A DNA stretch of 64,000 nt from Kosakonia arachidis (GTDB lineage: Bacteria; Pseudomonadota; Gammaproteobacteria; Enterobacterales; Enterobacteriaceae): NCBI RefSeq assembly GCF_900116535.1, contig NZ_FPAU01000003.1:498403-562402 (forward strand), read 5' to 3'. Of this stretch, positions 53,377 to 64,000 are shown one piece after another (positions within the stretch are counted from its first letter, which is position 1; each line of letters begins with the position of its first letter). A program made the translations under genes and the position numbers. The notes beneath the pieces are model-generated. The model did not search any database and was not told the origin of the DNA. It saw nothing but the letters and a program-made list of their open reading frames with translations.

Positions 53377-56283
53377 TTATTGATGTGTCACAACGATCAG
53401 ACGCAGCGCGTCCAGTCGCCAGCTCGCCTGATCCAGGCTTTCCAGCACGTGCTGGCGATTACTTTCAATAGCGGCCAGTTCATCATCACGAATGTTCGGG
53501 TTAATCGCACGCAGTGCTTCCAGACGCGACAGTTCAGCAGAGAGTTTCTCGTCTGCTTCGCTGCGGGCGGCATCAATCAGCGTACGCGCAGCCTGCTCAA
53601 CCTGTATTTCACCTTTTTGCAGAATGTTGTGTACATCCTGATGCACCGCATTCACCAGCTTACTGCCGGTATGGCGGTTCACGGCGCTGAGCTGACGGTT
53701 GAAACTCTCAAACTCAACCTGTCCGGCCAGGTTGGTGCCATTTTTATCCACCAGCAGGCGGATCGGTGTTGGTGGCAGGAAGCGGTTAAGCTGTAGCTGT
53801 TTTGGCGCCTGCGCCTCCACGACGTAGATCAACTCCAGTAATAGCGTACCGACCGGAAGTGCTTTGTTTTTCAGCAGTGAAATGGTACTGCTGCCGGTGT
53901 CGCCGGAGAGGATCAGATCCAGTCCGTTGCGGATCAGCGGATGTTCCCAAGTGATGAACTGTGCGTCCTCGCGGGAGAGCGCGACATCACGATCGAAAGT
54001 GATGGTGCAGCCATCTTCCGGCAGGCCAGGGAAATCCGGCACCAGCATATGATCGGACGGTGTCAGAACGATCATGTTTTCGCCGCGATCGTCCTGGTTA
54101 ATACCCACAATATCAAACAGGTTCATAGCGAACGTGATAAGCGCAGTGTCATCATCCTGCTCTGCAATGCTTTCTGCCAGGGCTTGCGCTTTTTCACCGC
54201 CATTAGAGTGGATCTCCAGCAGACGGTCACGCCCTTGTTCCAGTTGCGCTTTCAGCGCGTCATGCTGCTCGCGGCAGGATTTGATCAACTGCTCAAACCC
54301 GTCGCTGTTTTCCGGCGCGGCCAGATAGTTAATCAGCTCATCGTGGACGCTGTCGTAAATCGTGCGGCCAGTAGGGCAGGTATGTTCAAAGGCATCCAGC
54401 CCTTCGTGATACCAGCGAACCAGTACGGACTGCGCGGTTTTCTCCAGATACGGCACATGGATCTGAATATCATGTGCCTGGCCGATACGATCCAGACGAC
54501 CGATACGCTGCTCCAGCAGATCCGGGTTAAATGGCAGATCGAACATCACCAGATGGCTGGCGAACTGGAAATTACGGCCTTCAGAGCCGATCTCCGAGCA
54601 CAGCAGTACCTGTGCGCCGCTGTCTTCTTCACCAAACCATGCGGCTGCTCGGTCGCGTTCGATAATCGACATGCCTTCATGAAACACTGCCGCGCGAATA
54701 CCTTCGCGTTCGCGCAGAACCTGTTCCAGTTGCAGCGCGGTCGCCGCTTTGGCGCAGATCACCAGTACTTTCTGGGAGCGATGGCTGGTCAGGTGGCCCA
54801 TCAACCACTCTACGCGAGGGTCGAAGTTCCACCAGGTGCCGCTCTCGCCTTCGAATTCCTGATAAATCTGTTCCGGATAGAGCATGTCGCGTGCGCGTTC
54901 TTCCAGACTCTTGCGCGCGCCCATAATACCGGAAACTTTAATGGCGGTTTGATACTGGGTCGGCAGAGGCAATTTAACCGTATGCAGTTCGCGTTTCGGG
55001 AAGCCTTTCACACCGTTGCGGGTGTTACGGAACAGAACGCGGCTAGTGCCGTGTCTGTCCATCAACATGGTGATCAGTTCCTGGCGCGCAGCCGTTGCAC
55101 CGTCGTGGTCGCTATTGGCGGTTTGCAGCAGCGGCTCGATATCTTGCTCGCCCACCAGATCGCTCAGCGTATTCATATCGTTATTGCTAAGTCGTTCGCC
55201 TGCCAGCAGTAGCGCCACTGCATCGGCGACAGGGCGATAGTTTTTTTGCTCTTCGACAAATTGGGCGAAGTCATGGAAACGGTTTGGATCAAGCAGGCGC
55301 AGACGGGCAAAGTGGCTCTCCATGCCCAGTTGTTCCGGCGTGGCGGTCAGCAGCAAAATGCCTGCTACGCGCCCGGCCAGCTGTTCTATGGCCAGATATT
55401 CGCGGCTGGCTTCATTTTCACTCCACACCAGGTGATGCGCTTCATCCACCACCAGCAGATCCCACTCTGCATCACAAAGATGCTCAAGGCGCTGCTTGCT
55501 GCGGCGTACAAAATCGAGGGAGCAGATCACCAACTGTTCGGTCTCAAACGGGTTGTCTGCATCGTGTTGCGCTTCGGCATAGCGTTCATCGTCGAACAGG
55601 GCGAAGCGCAGGTTGAAGCGACGCAGCATCTCCACCAACCACTGGTGTTGCAGGGTCTCCGGCACCACAATCAGAACACGTTCCGCTGCGCCAGAGAGCA
55701 GTTGTTGATGCAGGATCATCCCGGCTTCAATGGTTTTCCCAAGACCGACTTCATCCGCCAGCAGCACGCGCGGTGCATAGCGGCGACCAACATCATGAGC
55801 GATGTGCAGTTGATGCGGGATCAGGTTAGTGCGCTGGCCACGCAGACCGCTCCATGGCATACGGTATTGCGCGCTTTGATAGTTGCGGGCGCGAAAACGC
55901 AGCGCAAAACGGTCCATACGGTCAATCTGTCCGGCAAACAGGCGATCCTGGGGTTTGCTGAACACCAGTTTGCTGTCGAGCAGCACTTCGCGCAGGATAA
56001 CGTCGTTTTCCTGGGTATCCAGACGCGTTCCGGTGTAGGCAAGCAGTCCGTTTTCTTCTTTTACGTCTTCAATCGTTAACTGCCAACCTTCATGGCTGGT
56101 AATCGTATCACCGGGGTTGAACATGACACGGGTAACCGGGGAATCGCTACGGGCATACAGGCGATTCTCTCCGGTGGCGGGGAAAAGGAGCGTAACTGTG
56201 CGCGCATCGATGGCAACGACTGTACCAAGTCCGAGTTCGCTTTCCGTGTCGCTAATCCAGCGTTGACCAAGTGTAAAGGGCAT
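53377..56283 (-). CDS. rapA: RapA/HepA, RNA polymerase recycling ATPase
   Basis: Swi2/Snf2 translocase bound to RNA polymerase that reactivates stalled enzyme; 968 residues. Two N-terminal Tudor-like domains, Walker [22 protein letters not shown] box [11 protein letters not shown], helicase motif [13 protein letters not shown], and C-terminal spacer domains. Probably co-transcribed with rluA. Confidence 0.98.
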   Translation of the reverse strand: MPFTLGQRWISDTESELGLGTVVAIDARTVTLLFPATGENRLYARSDSPVTRVMFNPGDTITSHEGWQLTIEDVKEENGLLAYTGTRLDTQENDVILREVLLDSKLVFSKPQDRLFAGQIDRMDRFALRFRARNYQSAQYRMPWSGLRGQRTNLIPHQLHIAHDVGRRYAPRVLLADEVGLGKTIEAGMILHQQLLSGAAERVLIVVPETLQHQWLVEMLRRFNLRFALFDDERYAEAQHDADNPFETEQLVICSLDFVRRSKQRLEHLCDAEWDLLVVDEAHHLVWSENEASREYLAIEQLAGRVAGILLLTATPEQLGMESHFARLRLLDPNRFHDFAQFVEEQKNYRPVADAVALLLAGERLSNNDMNTLSDLVGEQDIEPLLQTANSDHDGATAARQELITMLMDRHGTSRVLFRNTRNGVKGFPKRELHTVKLPLPTQYQTAIKVSGIMGARKSLEERARDMLYPEQIYQEFEGESGTWWNFDPRVEWLMGHLTSHRSQKVLVICAKAATALQLEQVLREREGIRAAVFHEGMSIIERDRAAAWFGEEDSGAQVLLCSEIGSEGRNFQFASHLVMFDLPFNPDLLEQRIGRLDRIGQAHDIQIHVPYLEKTAQSVLVRWYHEGLDAFEHTCPTGRTIYDSVHDELINYLAAPENSDGFEQLIKSCREQHDALKAQLEQGRDRLLEIHSNGGEKAQALAESIAEQDDDTALITFAMNLFDIVGINQDDRGENMIVLTPSDHMLVPDFPGLPEDGCTITFDRDVALSREDAQFITWEHPLIRNGLDLILSGDTGSSTISLLKNKALPVGTLLLELIYVVEAQAPKQLQLNRFLPPTPIRLLVDKNGTNLAGQVEFESFNRQLSAVNRHTGSKLVNAVHQDVHNILQKGEIQVEQAARTLIDAARSEADEKLSAELSRLEALRAINPNIRDDELAAIESNRQHVLESLDQASWRLDALRLIVVTHQ

Positions 56284-56443
56284 AAATGAACTCTATATCT
56301 CAAATTGCAGGCAATAGCTCGTCGCCGCATCAAGAGAGGCGGGCGCGAACAGAATTGGGACCAGAAAAAGGAAGGGCGCTATGGTACTGGATGACGTTAC
56401 ATTCGTATAGCCTGAAAAGTGCAGCTTTAATACAAATGTTCCA
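56284..56443. other. 160-bp gap between polB and rapA
   Basis: Contains the region upstream of rapA and downstream of polB, both read leftward. No coding frame or clear terminator; presumably the rapA promoter. Confidence 0.5.
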
Positions 56444-58804
56444 TTAGAACAGCCCCAGTTGCCCCGTAAGAAGTGTAGCAAAATCGTCGTCAATGAAAGG
56501 GAGGATTCCGTCGGCGACCGGCTGTAATTGTTTACTGAGATAGTGATCATAATCAAGCGGCGAGCATTGATAATCCACCGGTTCAGGGCCGCTGGTGGTC
56601 CAGACGTATTTAATGGTGCCGCGATTCTGATATTGCGCCGGGCGGCCGCGTTTTGCATTCTCTTCATCGGCCAGGCGGGCTGCGCGCACATGTGGCGGTA
56701 CATTACGTTCATACTCGCTCAGCGCGCGGCGCAGACGCTTACGGTAGACCAGTTGCTCATCGAGTTCGCCCGCCATCAGTCTGGCGATCGTCTCCCTTAC
56801 GTAATCCTGATACGGTTCGTTACGAAATACGCGCAGATAGAGTGTTTGCTGAAACTGCTGCGCCAGAGGCGTCCAGTCGGTACGTACCGTTTCCAGCCCT
56901 TTAAACACCATACGCTGGTTATCACCTTCCTGAATCAACCCAGCGTAGCGTTTTTTACTGCCCTGTTCTGTACCGCGGATGGTCGGCATCAGAAAACGGC
57001 AGAAGTGGGTTTCAAACTCCAGCTCCAGCACACTCTTTAGCCCCTCATTTTGTTGCAAATGTGCCGCCCACCATGCGTTGACATGTTCCACCAGTGATCT
57101 ACCGATGTGCGCCGCCTCTTCTTCACTGTGCGCCCTCTTCAGCCAGACGAAGGTCGAATCGGTATCGCCATAAATGACATTAAAGCCCTGTTCTTCAATC
57201 AGCGCTTTGGTCTGGCGCATAATTTGATGGCCGCGCATGGTGATCGATGAGGCCAGTCGGGGATCAAAAAAGCGACACGCGCTGGTACCGAGCACGCCGT
57301 AAAAAGCGTTCATAATGATCTTTAATGCCTGCGACAGCGGTTTATTACCCTGTCGTTTGGCATCATCGCGCCCGTTCCAGATTTGACCGACAATCTCCGG
57401 CAGACAGTGTTTCTCGCGGGAAAACCATGCACCAAGGAAGCCTTCGGTACTGTACGCGGGTTCCGGCTTCGCCATGCCTTCCACCAGACCGACCGGATCG
57501 ATAAGAAAGGTACGGATAATCGAGGGATAAAGACTTTTGTAATCCAGCACCAGCACCGAATCGTAAAGTCCCGGACGGGAATCCATCACGTAGCCGCCAG
57601 GGCTTGCCTGCGCAGGCACATCACCGAGATTCGGTGCCACGAAACCTGCGCGGTGCATGCGTGGAAAATAGAGATGGCTGAAAGCGGCGACCGAACCACC
57701 GTGTCGGTCTACCGGCAATCCGTTGACCGTGGCGCGCTCCAGCAGAAACGGCATAATCTCTGTTTTATGGAAGATACGCGTCACCAACTCGCAATCCTTC
57801 AGGTTATAGGTGGCGAGCGCCGGTTTATTTTCGGCGAACCGGCGATCAATCTCATCCATCCGATCCCACGGATTGTCGATGGCTTTGCCTTCGCCGAGTA
57901 GCTCCCGCGATACCGCTTCCAGCGAGAAAGAGGAGAAATTCCAGAAAGCGGACTTCAGCGCGTCAATGCCGTCGATAATCAGCCGACCGGCGGCCTGTGC
58001 GAAGAAGACGCCATTTTTAAAACCATGTTCGCGCCACTCAAGCTCGCTGCCTCGTCGTCCAAGGCTGAGCGGAACACGGTAACGCTCGGCACTTTTTTGC
58101 AGTACGCGCAGATCGAACTGCACCACGTTCCAGCCGATGATGACATCCGGGTCGTGTACGGCGAACCAGGCGTTGAGTTTTTCCAGCAGTTGTGGACGGC
58201 TGCCGACATACTCGAGCTTAAAATCCAGCCCTTGCGCGCTGCCGTTTTCCGGCCCCAGCATATAGATCGTACGCTGACCGCAGCCTTCCAGACCAATGCA
58301 GTAAAGCTCACCGTGGCGGCTGGTTTCGATATCCAGCGACACCCATTTCAGCGGCGGGCGATAGTGGGGATTGGGTTTGAGGCGTGCATTGATCAGCGCG
58401 TCACCCTGTATTTCGCCATCTACCCATACCGGCGCGGTGATAAAGCGCTCCATCAGAAAACGTTCCGGCGGGCGAACATCGGCTTCGTAGAGCGTTACTC
58501 CGCCTTCACGCAGCAACTTTTCCAGACGCATCAGTTGGCGATGAGCGCGGCAATAGAGGCCGAACACAGGCTGGCGGTGGAAATCGCACAGTTCGAGCGG
58601 AGTGAGCCGCCACTGTTTTTCATTGCTTAACAGGCGGCGGGCCATTTCCACCTGCTCTGCGGGGATAAAGGCTACCGACTCCTGCGGCGGCAGCATAACG
58701 CGTAGCGGGCCGTTATCCGTCGCCAGCCAGAATTCCACCTCGGTTCCGGCAGTAGTATCCCGCCAGTGCCGGGTTAATAAAAAGCCTTCTCGCGCCTGCG
58801 CCAC
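56444..58804 (-). CDS. polB: PolB, DNA polymerase II (GTG start)
   Basis: Family B polymerase (786 residues) for SOS-induced replication restart and translesion synthesis. 3'-5' exonuclease motif [11 protein letters not shown]; polymerase motifs DYKSLYPSI and [10 protein letters not shown]-terminal clamp-binding GQLGLF. The start is GTG 58802-58804 with GAGAG upstream. A LexA box and a promoter overlapping the araBAD terminator lie upstream. Roughly 85 percent like the K-12 protein by eye. Confidence 0.98.
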   Translation of the reverse strand: MAQAREGFLLTRHWRDTTAGTEVEFWLATDNGPLRVMLPPQESVAFIPAEQVEMARRLLSNEKQWRLTPLELCDFHRQPVFGLYCRAHRQLMRLEKLLREGGVTLYEADVRPPERFLMERFITAPVWVDGEIQGDALINARLKPNPHYRPPLKWVSLDIETSRHGELYCIGLEGCGQRTIYMLGPENGSAQGLDFKLEYVGSRPQLLEKLNAWFAVHDPDVIIGWNVVQFDLRVLQKSAERYRVPLSLGRRGSELEWREHGFKNGVFFAQAAGRLIIDGIDALKSAFWNFSSFSLEAVSRELLGEGKAIDNPWDRMDEIDRRFAENKPALATYNLKDCELVTRIFHKTEIMPFLLERATVNGLPVDRHGGSVAAFSHLYFPRMHRAGFVAPNLGDVPAQASPGGYVMDSRPGLYDSVLVLDYKSLYPSIIRTFLIDPVGLVEGMAKPEPAYSTEGFLGAWFSREKHCLPEIVGQIWNGRDDAKRQGNKPLSQALKIIMNAFYGVLGTSACRFFDPRLASSITMRGHQIMRQTKALIEEQGFNVIYGDTDSTFVWLKRAHSEEEAAHIGRSLVEHVNAWWAAHLQQNEGLKSVLELEFETHFCRFLMPTIRGTEQGSKKRYAGLIQEGDNQRMVFKGLETVRTDWTPLAQQFQQTLYLRVFRNEPYQDYVRETIARLMAGELDEQLVYRKRLRRALSEYERNVPPHVRAARLADEENAKRGRPAQYQNRGTIKYVWTTSGPEPVDYQCSPLDYDHYLSKQLQPVADGILPFIDDDFATLLTGQLGLF

Positions 58805-58823
58805 AGCGTTCTCTCATAAAATA

Positions 58824-58850
58824 AAACCAGGCGATATTATAGCCTGGTTT
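58824..58850 (-). terminator. araBAD terminator containing the polB -10 element
   Basis: On the minus strand AAACCAGGC / GCCTGGTTT with a TTTTATTTTA tail, 35 bp after araD. The loop reads TATAATATC, so the polB -10 hexamer (TATAAT at 58836-58841) is inside the terminator loop. Confidence 0.85.
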
Positions 58851-58861
58851 ATGCAGTTATG

Positions 58862-58877
58862 CTGTGGTTTTATACAG
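58862..58877 (-). promoter_or_regulatory. LexA (SOS) box of polB
   Basis: CTGTGGTTTTATACAG fits CTGT-N8-ACAG exactly. It is 58 bp upstream of polB and abuts the -35 region of the polB promoter, so LexA would block it; polB is a known SOS gene (dinA). Confidence 0.92.
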
Positions 58878-58884
58878 TTATTAG

Positions 58885-59580
58885 TTATTGCCCGTAGTAG
58901 GCTTTGGCGCCGTGTTTACGCAGGTAGTGTTTATCCAGCAGCGTTTGCTGCATGGCGGGCAGACGTGGGTCGAGCTGGCGACAGAAGATGCCCATATAAG
59001 CCACTTCTTCCAGCACAATTGCGTTATGTACCGCGTCATTGGCGTTTTTTCCCCAGGCGAAAGGCCCGTGAGAATGCACCAGTACGCTGGGCATTTGAGC
59101 GGGATCGATACCCTGTTTTTCAAAGGCTTCGACAATCACATTACCGGTTTCCCATTCGTATTCCCCGTTGATTTCGTCATCGGTCATTTTGCGGGTGCAG
59201 GGAATCTCGCCGTAAAAATAGTCTGCATGCGTGGTGCCGATTGCCGGAATCGGCTGACCAGCCTGCGCCCAGATGGTGGCATGGCGGGAATGGGTATGCA
59301 CGATGCCGCCAATGCCAGGAAAAGCCTGATACAACAGGCGGTGCGTTGGGGTATCCGACGAGGGTTTTTTGTTGCCTTCAACCACTTCTCCGGTAGTAAT
59401 ATTGACGACCACCATATCGTCGGCGGTCATCACGCTGTAATCGACGCCAGAAGGTTTGATCACCAGCACGTCGCGCACGCGATCAACCGCGCTGACATTG
59501 CCCCAGGTCAGCGTCACCAGATTGTGTTTCGGCAGCGCCAGGTTGGCTTCCAGCACCTGACGTTTAAGATCTTCGAGCAT
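58885..59580 (-). CDS. araD: AraD, L-ribulose-5-phosphate 4-epimerase
   Basis: Zn-dependent class II aldolase-family epimerase giving D-xylulose 5-phosphate; last step of arabinose catabolism; 231 residues. Zn ligands in [12 protein letters not shown] and the distal [14 protein letters not shown] tail. Separated from araA by 144 bp with REP sequences. Confidence 0.98.
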   Translation of the reverse strand: MLEDLKRQVLEANLALPKHNLVTLTWGNVSAVDRVRDVLVIKPSGVDYSVMTADDMVVVNITTGEVVEGNKKPSSDTPTHRLLYQAFPGIGGIVHTHSRHATIWAQAGQPIPAIGTTHADYFYGEIPCTRKMTDDEINGEYEWETGNVIVEAFEKQGIDPAQMPSVLVHSHGPFAWGKNANDAVHNAIVLEEVAYMGIFCRQLDPRLPAMQQTLLDKHYLRKHGAKAYYGQ

Positions 59581-59596
59581 TTCTTTCTCCTGCTAT

Positions 59597-59626
59597 TGCC
59601 GGATAGTGCTAGCATTTATCCGGCCT
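59597..59626. repeat. REP element in the araA-araD gap
   Basis: GCCGGATA / TATCCGGC with an 11-nt loop and CCTAC after it: a canonical REP unit. Confidence 0.85.
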
Positions 59627-59641
59627 ACGGGAATCTTCAGT

Positions 59642-59711
59642 CGCCGGGTGGCGTTCATGTTTATTCGGCCAGGGAAACCCACAAGCCCGGTAAACGAAGC
59701 GCCACCCGGCG
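59642..59711. repeat. Second REP-type inverted pair in the araA-araD gap
   Basis: CGCCGGGTGGCG and CGCCACCCGGCG, perfect 12-bp arms 46 bp apart; with the adjacent REP this makes a BIME-like cluster that may protect the upstream araBA mRNA (inference). Confidence 0.8.
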
Positions 59712-59724
59712 CGAACATCTGCGG

Positions 59725-61227
59725 TTAGCGTTTTGAACCGTAATAAACTTCGTTCCAGCGCAGCGTATCTTTAAACGCCGGCAGACGAGTATCGTTGTCG
59801 ATGACTGTCAGTTCGATGTTATGCAGTTCGCTGAATTGACGCATATCGTCCAGTGTCAGCGCGTGGCTAAAGACCGTGTGGTGCGCGCCGCCCGCCAGAA
59901 TCCAGGCTTCAGAAGCGGTCGGCAGATCCGGCTGTGCTTTCCACAGTGCATTCGCCACTGGCAATTTCGGCAGATCGTGGGGGGTTTTAACCGCATCGAT
60001 GCAGTTCACTAACAGGCGGAAGCGATCGCCCAGATCGATCAGGCTGGCATTGATTGCCGGTCCTGTTTTGGTCGAGAAAATCAACCGTGCCGGATCGGCT
60101 TTGCCGCCGATACCCAGGTACTGCACATCCAGCGTCGGTTTCTCATCAAGGGCGATAGACGGGCACACTTCCAGCATGTGAGAACCCAGCACCATGTCGT
60201 TGCCTTTCTCAAAATGGTAGGTGTAATCCTCCATAAAGGAGGTGCCACCGCTTAAGCCCCCGGACATCACTTTCATGATGCGCAGCAGCGCAGCGGTCTT
60301 CCAGTCTCCTTCACCGGCAAAGCCATATCCTTGCTGCATTAGACGCTGTACCGCCAGACCCGGCAGTTGTTTCAGACCGTGCAGATCTTCGAAGGTGGTG
60401 GTAAAGGCATGGAAACCGCCTTCCTCAAGGAAGCGTTTTATCCCCAGCTCGATGCGCGCGGCATCCAGCACGTTCTGCCGTTTGTCGCCGTGAACCTGTG
60501 CCGCTGGTGTCAGGCGATAGCTGCTTTCGTACTCGTCCACCAGCGCGTTGACATCACCATCGCTAACTGCGTTCACTACCTGCACCAGATCGCCAACGCC
60601 CCAGGTATTCACCGAGAAGCCAAACTTGATCTGCGCGGCGACTTTATCGCCGTCCGTCACCGCCACTTCGCGCATGTTGTCGCCAAAGCGCACCACTTTC
60701 AGATGGCGGGTGTCCTGTTTGGAAACCGCCTGACGCATCCACGCACCAATGCGAGCATGAGCATGGCTATCCTGCCAGTGACCTGTTACCACACTGTGTT
60801 GCAGACGCATGCGCGCGCCGATAAAACCGAACTCGCGGCCGCCGTGCGCGGTCTGGTTCAGGTTCATAAAGTCCATATCGATGCTGTCCCATGGCAGGGA
60901 CGCATTGAACTGGGTGTGGAATTGCAGCAGCGGTTTATTGAGGATGGTCAGGCCGTTAATCCACATTTTGGCCGGAGAGAAGGTGTGCAGCCACACCACC
61001 ATCCCGGCGCATTTGTCATCGTAGTTGGCGTCGCGGCAGATTGCGGTGATCTCGTCCGGCGAGGTTCCCAGCGGCTTCAGCACCAGCTTACAGGGCAGTT
61101 TCGCTTCTGCATTAAGGGCGTTGACCACCTGTTCGGCATGCTTTGTCACCTGTTTCAGGGCTTCCGGGCCGTACAGATGCTGGCTGCCAATAACGAACCA
61201 TACTTCATAATTGTCGAAAATAGTCAT
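59725..61227 (-). CDS. araA: AraA, L-arabinose isomerase
   Basis: Mn-dependent isomerase of L-arabinose to L-ribulose; 500 residues, hexamer. [14 protein letters not shown] start, [30 protein letters not shown] with metal ligands, and [13 protein letters not shown]. Ten bp after araB in araBAD. Confidence 0.98.
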   Translation of the reverse strand: MTIFDNYEVWFVIGSQHLYGPEALKQVTKHAEQVVNALNAEAKLPCKLVLKPLGTSPDEITAICRDANYDDKCAGMVVWLHTFSPAKMWINGLTILNKPLLQFHTQFNASLPWDSIDMDFMNLNQTAHGGREFGFIGARMRLQHSVVTGHWQDSHAHARIGAWMRQAVSKQDTRHLKVVRFGDNMREVAVTDGDKVAAQIKFGFSVNTWGVGDLVQVVNAVSDGDVNALVDEYESSYRLTPAAQVHGDKRQNVLDAARIELGIKRFLEEGGFHAFTTTFEDLHGLKQLPGLAVQRLMQQGYGFAGEGDWKTAALLRIMKVMSGGLSGGTSFMEDYTYHFEKGNDMVLGSHMLEVCPSIALDEKPTLDVQYLGIGGKADPARLIFSTKTGPAINASLIDLGDRFRLLVNCIDAVKTPHDLPKLPVANALWKAQPDLPTASEAWILAGGAHHTVFSHALTLDDMRQFSELHNIELTVIDNDTRLPAFKDTLRWNEVYYGSKR

Positions 61228-61237
61228 GATCTTGTCC

Positions 61238-62929
61238 TTAATGAGTTAACGCGGCCTGCGAAGTTGTCGCGGCGGAAGGGAGATAGTGCTGTTCTGCGCT
61301 TTTCGCCCACTGTTGGTAGCGGCGGTAGAGCCGTTCAAACTGTGGCGCCTGCGCCGAAGGCTGTAGGGTTTTCTCGATGGCGCTGGCCATCAAGTGCTGT
61401 GCTGCCGGGATATCCGCATGCACCTCTGCCGCTACGGCGGCGAAGATCGCGGCGCCCAGCGCGCAGCACTGTTCAGAGGCCACGACCTGCAAGGGGCGGT
61501 TAAGTACGTCGCAACAGGCCTGCATCACGCCGAGGTTTTTGCGGGCAATACCACCGAGTGCCATCACGTTATCCACGGCAATACCTTGCTCGGTGAAGCA
61601 CTCCATAATGGCGCGCGCGCCAAAGGCGGTGGCGGCAATCAGGCCACCAAACAGCGCAGGTGCATCGGTCGCCAGATTGAGATCGGTGATGACCCCTTTC
61701 AGACGCTGGTTGGCGTTTGGTGTCCGGCGGCCGTTAAACCAGTCGAGCACGACTGGCAAATGTTCGAGTGACGGGTTTTTAACCCAGGCATCCGTCAGGG
61801 CCGGTAGCAACTGTTTCTGTTGCGCTTTAATTTGTGTTTTCAGCTCCGGGTGCTGCTGCGCCAGTTGTTCCAGCGGCCAGCCGAGGATGCGGCCGAACCA
61901 GGCATAAATATCGCCAAAGGCGGATTGACCGGCTTCGAGGCCGATAAAATCGGGCACTACACTGCCATCCACCTGACCGCAAATCCCTTTCACTGCGCGA
62001 GTGCCGACACTCTGCTTATCGGCAATCAGAATGTCGCAGGTAGAAGTACCAATTACTTTCACCAGCGTGTTGGGCTGTGCGCCCGCGCCAACAGCACCCA
62101 TATGGCAGTCGAATGCACCGCCTGAAATCACCACGGATTCGGAAAGTCCCAGTCGCTGCGCCCATTCGGCGGTCAGCGTGCCGACCGGCAGGTCTGCGGT
62201 GTAAGTGTCGGTAAACAACGGCCAACGCAGGTGTTTATTGATAATCGGATCCAGTTCGTCGAAGAAGGCCGCCGGTGGCAGGCCGCCCCAACTTTCATGC
62301 CACAGTGATTTATGCCCGGCGCTGCAACGTCCGCGACGAATCGCCTCAGGACGTGTCGTTCCGGAGAGCAGGGCTGGCACCCAGTCGCACAGTTCAATCC
62401 AGGAAACGGCCGCTTGAGCAACGGCGCTGTCGGCGCGGGTGACATGCAGGATTTTGGCCCAGAACCATTCGCTGGAATAAATGCCGCCAATGTAGCGTGA
62501 GTAGTCCGTTTTACCGGTGCTATGGCACAGGCGGGTAATAGCTTCTGCCTCTTCGACGGCAGTGTGATCTTTCCACAGCACAAACATGGCGTTCGGGTTG
62601 TCGGCGAACTCCGGACGTAACGCCAGCACGTGCCCTTCTGCATCGATTGGCGCAGGTGTCGAGCCGGTACTGTCCACGCCGATACCTTTAATCGATGCGC
62701 GCTGTTCTACGCTGAGTTCAGCCAGCACGCTTTTTAGTGCAGCTTCCATCGACTCAATGTAGTCGCGCGGATGGTGGCGAAACTGATTATTAGGCGCATC
62801 GCAATAACGCCCCTCCTGCCAGCGCGGATACCACTCAACGCTGGTGGCGATCTCCGCTCCGGATGTGCAGTCTACCGCCAGCGCACGTACTGAATCGCTG
62901 CCGAAATCGAGGCCAATTGTGATTGCCAT
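61238..62929 (-). CDS. araB: AraB, ribulokinase
   Basis: FGGY-family kinase phosphorylating L-ribulose; 563 residues. [15 protein letters not shown] phosphate loop, [14 protein letters not shown], and [10 protein letters not shown] near the C-terminus. The frame extends to 62968, but ATG 62929, preceded by TGGAGCAAC, gives the family start [11 protein letters not shown]. First gene of araBAD; induced by AraC-arabinose and CRP. Confidence 0.97.
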   Translation of the reverse strand: MAITIGLDFGSDSVRALAVDCTSGAEIATSVEWYPRWQEGRYCDAPNNQFRHHPRDYIESMEAALKSVLAELSVEQRASIKGIGVDSTGSTPAPIDAEGHVLALRPEFADNPNAMFVLWKDHTAVEEAEAITRLCHSTGKTDYSRYIGGIYSSEWFWAKILHVTRADSAVAQAAVSWIELCDWVPALLSGTTRPEAIRRGRCSAGHKSLWHESWGGLPPAAFFDELDPIINKHLRWPLFTDTYTADLPVGTLTAEWAQRLGLSESVVISGGAFDCHMGAVGAGAQPNTLVKVIGTSTCDILIADKQSVGTRAVKGICGQVDGSVVPDFIGLEAGQSAFGDIYAWFGRILGWPLEQLAQQHPELKTQIKAQQKQLLPALTDAWVKNPSLEHLPVVLDWFNGRRTPNANQRLKGVITDLNLATDAPALFGGLIAATAFGARAIMECFTEQGIAVDNVMALGGIARKNLGVMQACCDVLNRPLQVVASEQCCALGAAIFAAVAAEVHADIPAAQHLMASAIEKTLQPSAQAPQFERLYRRYQQWAKSAEQHYLPSAATTSQAALTH

Positions 62930-62989
62930 GCATGTTGCTCCATGAAAAATAACCGTTAGGAAAACCATAGTGAGCGGCGCTTAAAACCG

Positions 62990-63027
62990 TCAGGCAGGAT
63001 TCGCTAATCTTATGGATAAAAATGCTA
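62990..63027 (-). promoter_or_regulatory. araI2 and araI1 half-sites at the araBAD promoter
   Basis: araI1 is TATGGATAAAAATGCTA (63011-63027, plus strand) and araI2 is TCAGGCAGGATTCGCTA (62990-63006), 4 bp apart, the same spacing as K-12. AraC with arabinose occupies both and activates araBAD. Confidence 0.93.
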
Positions 63028-63040
63028 TGGCAATGCAAAG

Positions 63041-63056
63041 TGTGACGCTGTGCAAA
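63041..63056. promoter_or_regulatory. CRP site of the ara region
   Basis: TGTGACGCTGTGCAAA, one perfect half-site plus a weak one, as in K-12, between araI1 and araO1. Confidence 0.85.
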
Positions 63057-63065
63057 AATTCGATG

Positions 63066-63101
63066 TGGACATTTCTGCCACCTTTATAGACACTTTCGTT
63101 A
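63066..63101. promoter_or_regulatory. araO1 operator
   Basis: Two AraC half-sites, TGGACATTTCTGCCACC (63066-63082) and TATAGACACTTTCGTTA (63085-63101), matching araO1R and araO1L of K-12; used for araC autoregulation. Confidence 0.85.
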
Positions 63102-63189
63102 TCCCTTTTCAGGGCATTTCAATGCGGAAAAGAGGCGTAATTGCTTTTATCTGGCGGGATTAATCTATGCCCGTATGTAGCGTCTCATG

Positions 63190-63204
63190 GCGGCGTGTCG
63201 CCGC
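63190..63204 (+). repeat. GC hairpin in the araC leader
   Basis: GCGGCG / CGCCGC, perfect 6-bp stem with a TGT loop, 64 bp before araC and 20 bp before araO2; it would form in the araC mRNA leader. Confidence 0.55.
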
Positions 63205-63223
63205 AGGATGAGGGTTTTATCAA

Positions 63224-63240
63224 TATGGACAATTGGTTTC
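63224..63240. promoter_or_regulatory. araO2 operator
   Basis: TATGGACAATTGGTTTC in the araC leader. Its centre is about 213 bp from the araI1 centre, very near the K-12 distance, so the AraC repression loop geometry is kept. Confidence 0.88.
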
Positions 63241-63267
63241 CTTACCGGGTATGGGAGTATTGTGTTT

Positions 63268-64000
63268 ATGGCTGAGTCACAAAACGATCCACTGTTGCCT
63301 GGGTACTCGTTTAATGCCCATCTGGTTGCGGGGTTAACGCCGATTGATTCGGAAGGCTATCTCGACTTTTTCATCGATCGGCCGCTGGGGATGAAAGGGT
63401 ATATTCTCAACCTGACGGTGAAGGGAGAAGGGGTGGTAAAAAACGGTGGTAAGCAGTTTATTTGCCGGCCTGGCGATATTTTGCTGTTTCCGCCGGGGGA
63501 AATTCACCACTACGGCCGTCATCCCGATGCGTCGGAGTGGTATCACCAATGGGTTTACTTCCGTCCACGTGCCTACTGGCACGAGTGGCTTAACTGGCCG
63601 ACATTGTTTTCCCAGACGGGGTTTTATCGTCCTGATGATGGCAATATGTTGTGTTTTCGTGAGCTTTTTGCGCAAATTATCGATGCCGGACAAAGCGGCG
63701 GGCGTTACGCTGAACTGCTGGCGATCAACCTTCTGGAGCAGCTATTACTGCGGCGAATGGAGGCAATCAACGAATCGTTGCATCCACCGCTGGATAACCG
63801 TGTGCGCGACGCTTGTCAGTACATCAGCGATCACCTGGCGGACAGCCATTTTGATATCGCAAGCGTAGCGCAACATGTTTGTCTGTCACCATCGCGGCTG
63901 TCGCACCTTTTCCGTCAGCAACTGGGTGTGAGTGTGCTGAGCTGGCGCGAGGATCAGCGCATTAGTCAGGCAAAATTGCTGCTTAGTACCACGCGGATGC
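63268..64000 (+). CDS. araC: AraC, arabinose regulator, 3'-truncated by the window edge
   Basis: Activator/repressor of arabinose genes. ATG 63268 begins [20 protein letters not shown]; 244 codons are present of about 292, with no stop before the window ends. N-terminal arm and cupin arabinose-binding domain ([18 protein letters not shown]), linker near residue 170, then the first HTH ([23 protein letters not shown]). The second HTH lies outside. Divergent from araBAD with shared operators between. Confidence 0.97.
   Translation, partial: MAESQNDPLLPGYSFNAHLVAGLTPIDSEGYLDFFIDRPLGMKGYILNLTVKGEGVVKNGGKQFICRPGDILLFPPGEIHHYGRHPDASEWYHQWVYFRPRAYWHEWLNWPTLFSQTGFYRPDDGNMLCFRELFAQIIDAGQSGGRYAELLAINLLEQLLLRRMEAINESLHPPLDNRVRDACQYISDHLADSHFDIASVAQHVCLSPSRLSHLFRQQLGVSVLSWREDQRISQAKLLLSTTRM

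Noticed and set aside
53941-55212. 423-codon frame antisense to rapA
   Set aside because: Shadow of the rapA reading frame; composition rich in His and Arg as expected of complementary GC-rich codons, with no known family.
60367-61503. 378-codon frame antisense to araA
   Set aside because: araA and araB are unmistakable on the other strand; this is a shadow.

Overview
The window is a continuous, almost fully coding piece of a chromosome from the family Enterobacteriaceae. Gene order follows the E. coli K-12 map from nadR across the conventional zero point (thrLABC) to araC, so this is core chromosome, not an accessory island. Many proteins are near-identical to my memory of K-12 (ArcA, DnaK, IleS, CarB). 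Others are clearly diverged (LasT, YaaJ, NhaA, PolB, KefC). That points to a relative in the Escherichia-Salmonella-Citrobacter group rather than E. coli itself; I cannot fix the genus.

Layout. 1-10.2 kb: end of nadR, ettA, slt, trpR, yjjX, gpmB, rob, creA, arcA, small yjjY and lasT. 10.3-15.3 kb: thr promoter, leader peptide, attenuator and thrABC. 15.4-22.2 kb: yaaX, yaaA, yaaJ, talB, mog, an extra MFS transporter that K-12 lacks here, and satP. 22.3-25.6 kb: heat-shock promoters and dnaKJ. 25.8-28.2 kb: nhaAR and rpsT. 28.2-35.3 kb: a decayed yaaY-like stretch, then ribF-ileS-lspA-fkpB-ispH and rihC. 35.4-41.2 kb: dapB and carAB. 41.3-44.9 kb: a small DUF903-type lipoprotein, an unexplained 295-bp patch, kefFC and folA. 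44.9-51.7 kb, minus strand: apaH-apaG-rsmA-pdxA-surA-lptD. 51.8-58.8 kb: djlA, rluA-rapA and SOS-controlled polB. 58.9-64 kb: araBAD, the complete ara regulatory region, and araC cut by the window edge.

Compared with K-12 the segment is streamlined. creBCD, yaaW/mbiA/yaaI, the hok-sok/IS material after dnaJ, and the whole cai-fix-yaaU block between carB and kefF are absent. The gains are the MFS gene (20.1-21.4 kb) and the lipoprotein plus structured patch (41.3-41.8 kb). Recognisable control sites include a trp operator, an FNR-like site, the thr attenuator, two sigma-32 promoters, ARG boxes and a PurR-like box before carA, a LexA box before polB, and araI/araO1/araO2 with a CRP site. I found no tRNA or rRNA gene, CRISPR array, insertion sequence or intact prophage, and no convincing new multi-gene system. 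The best second looks are the 41.5-41.8 kb patch, the polB promoter nested in the araBAD terminator, the unusual Gly in the IleRS editing motif, the yaaY relic, and the extra transporter.
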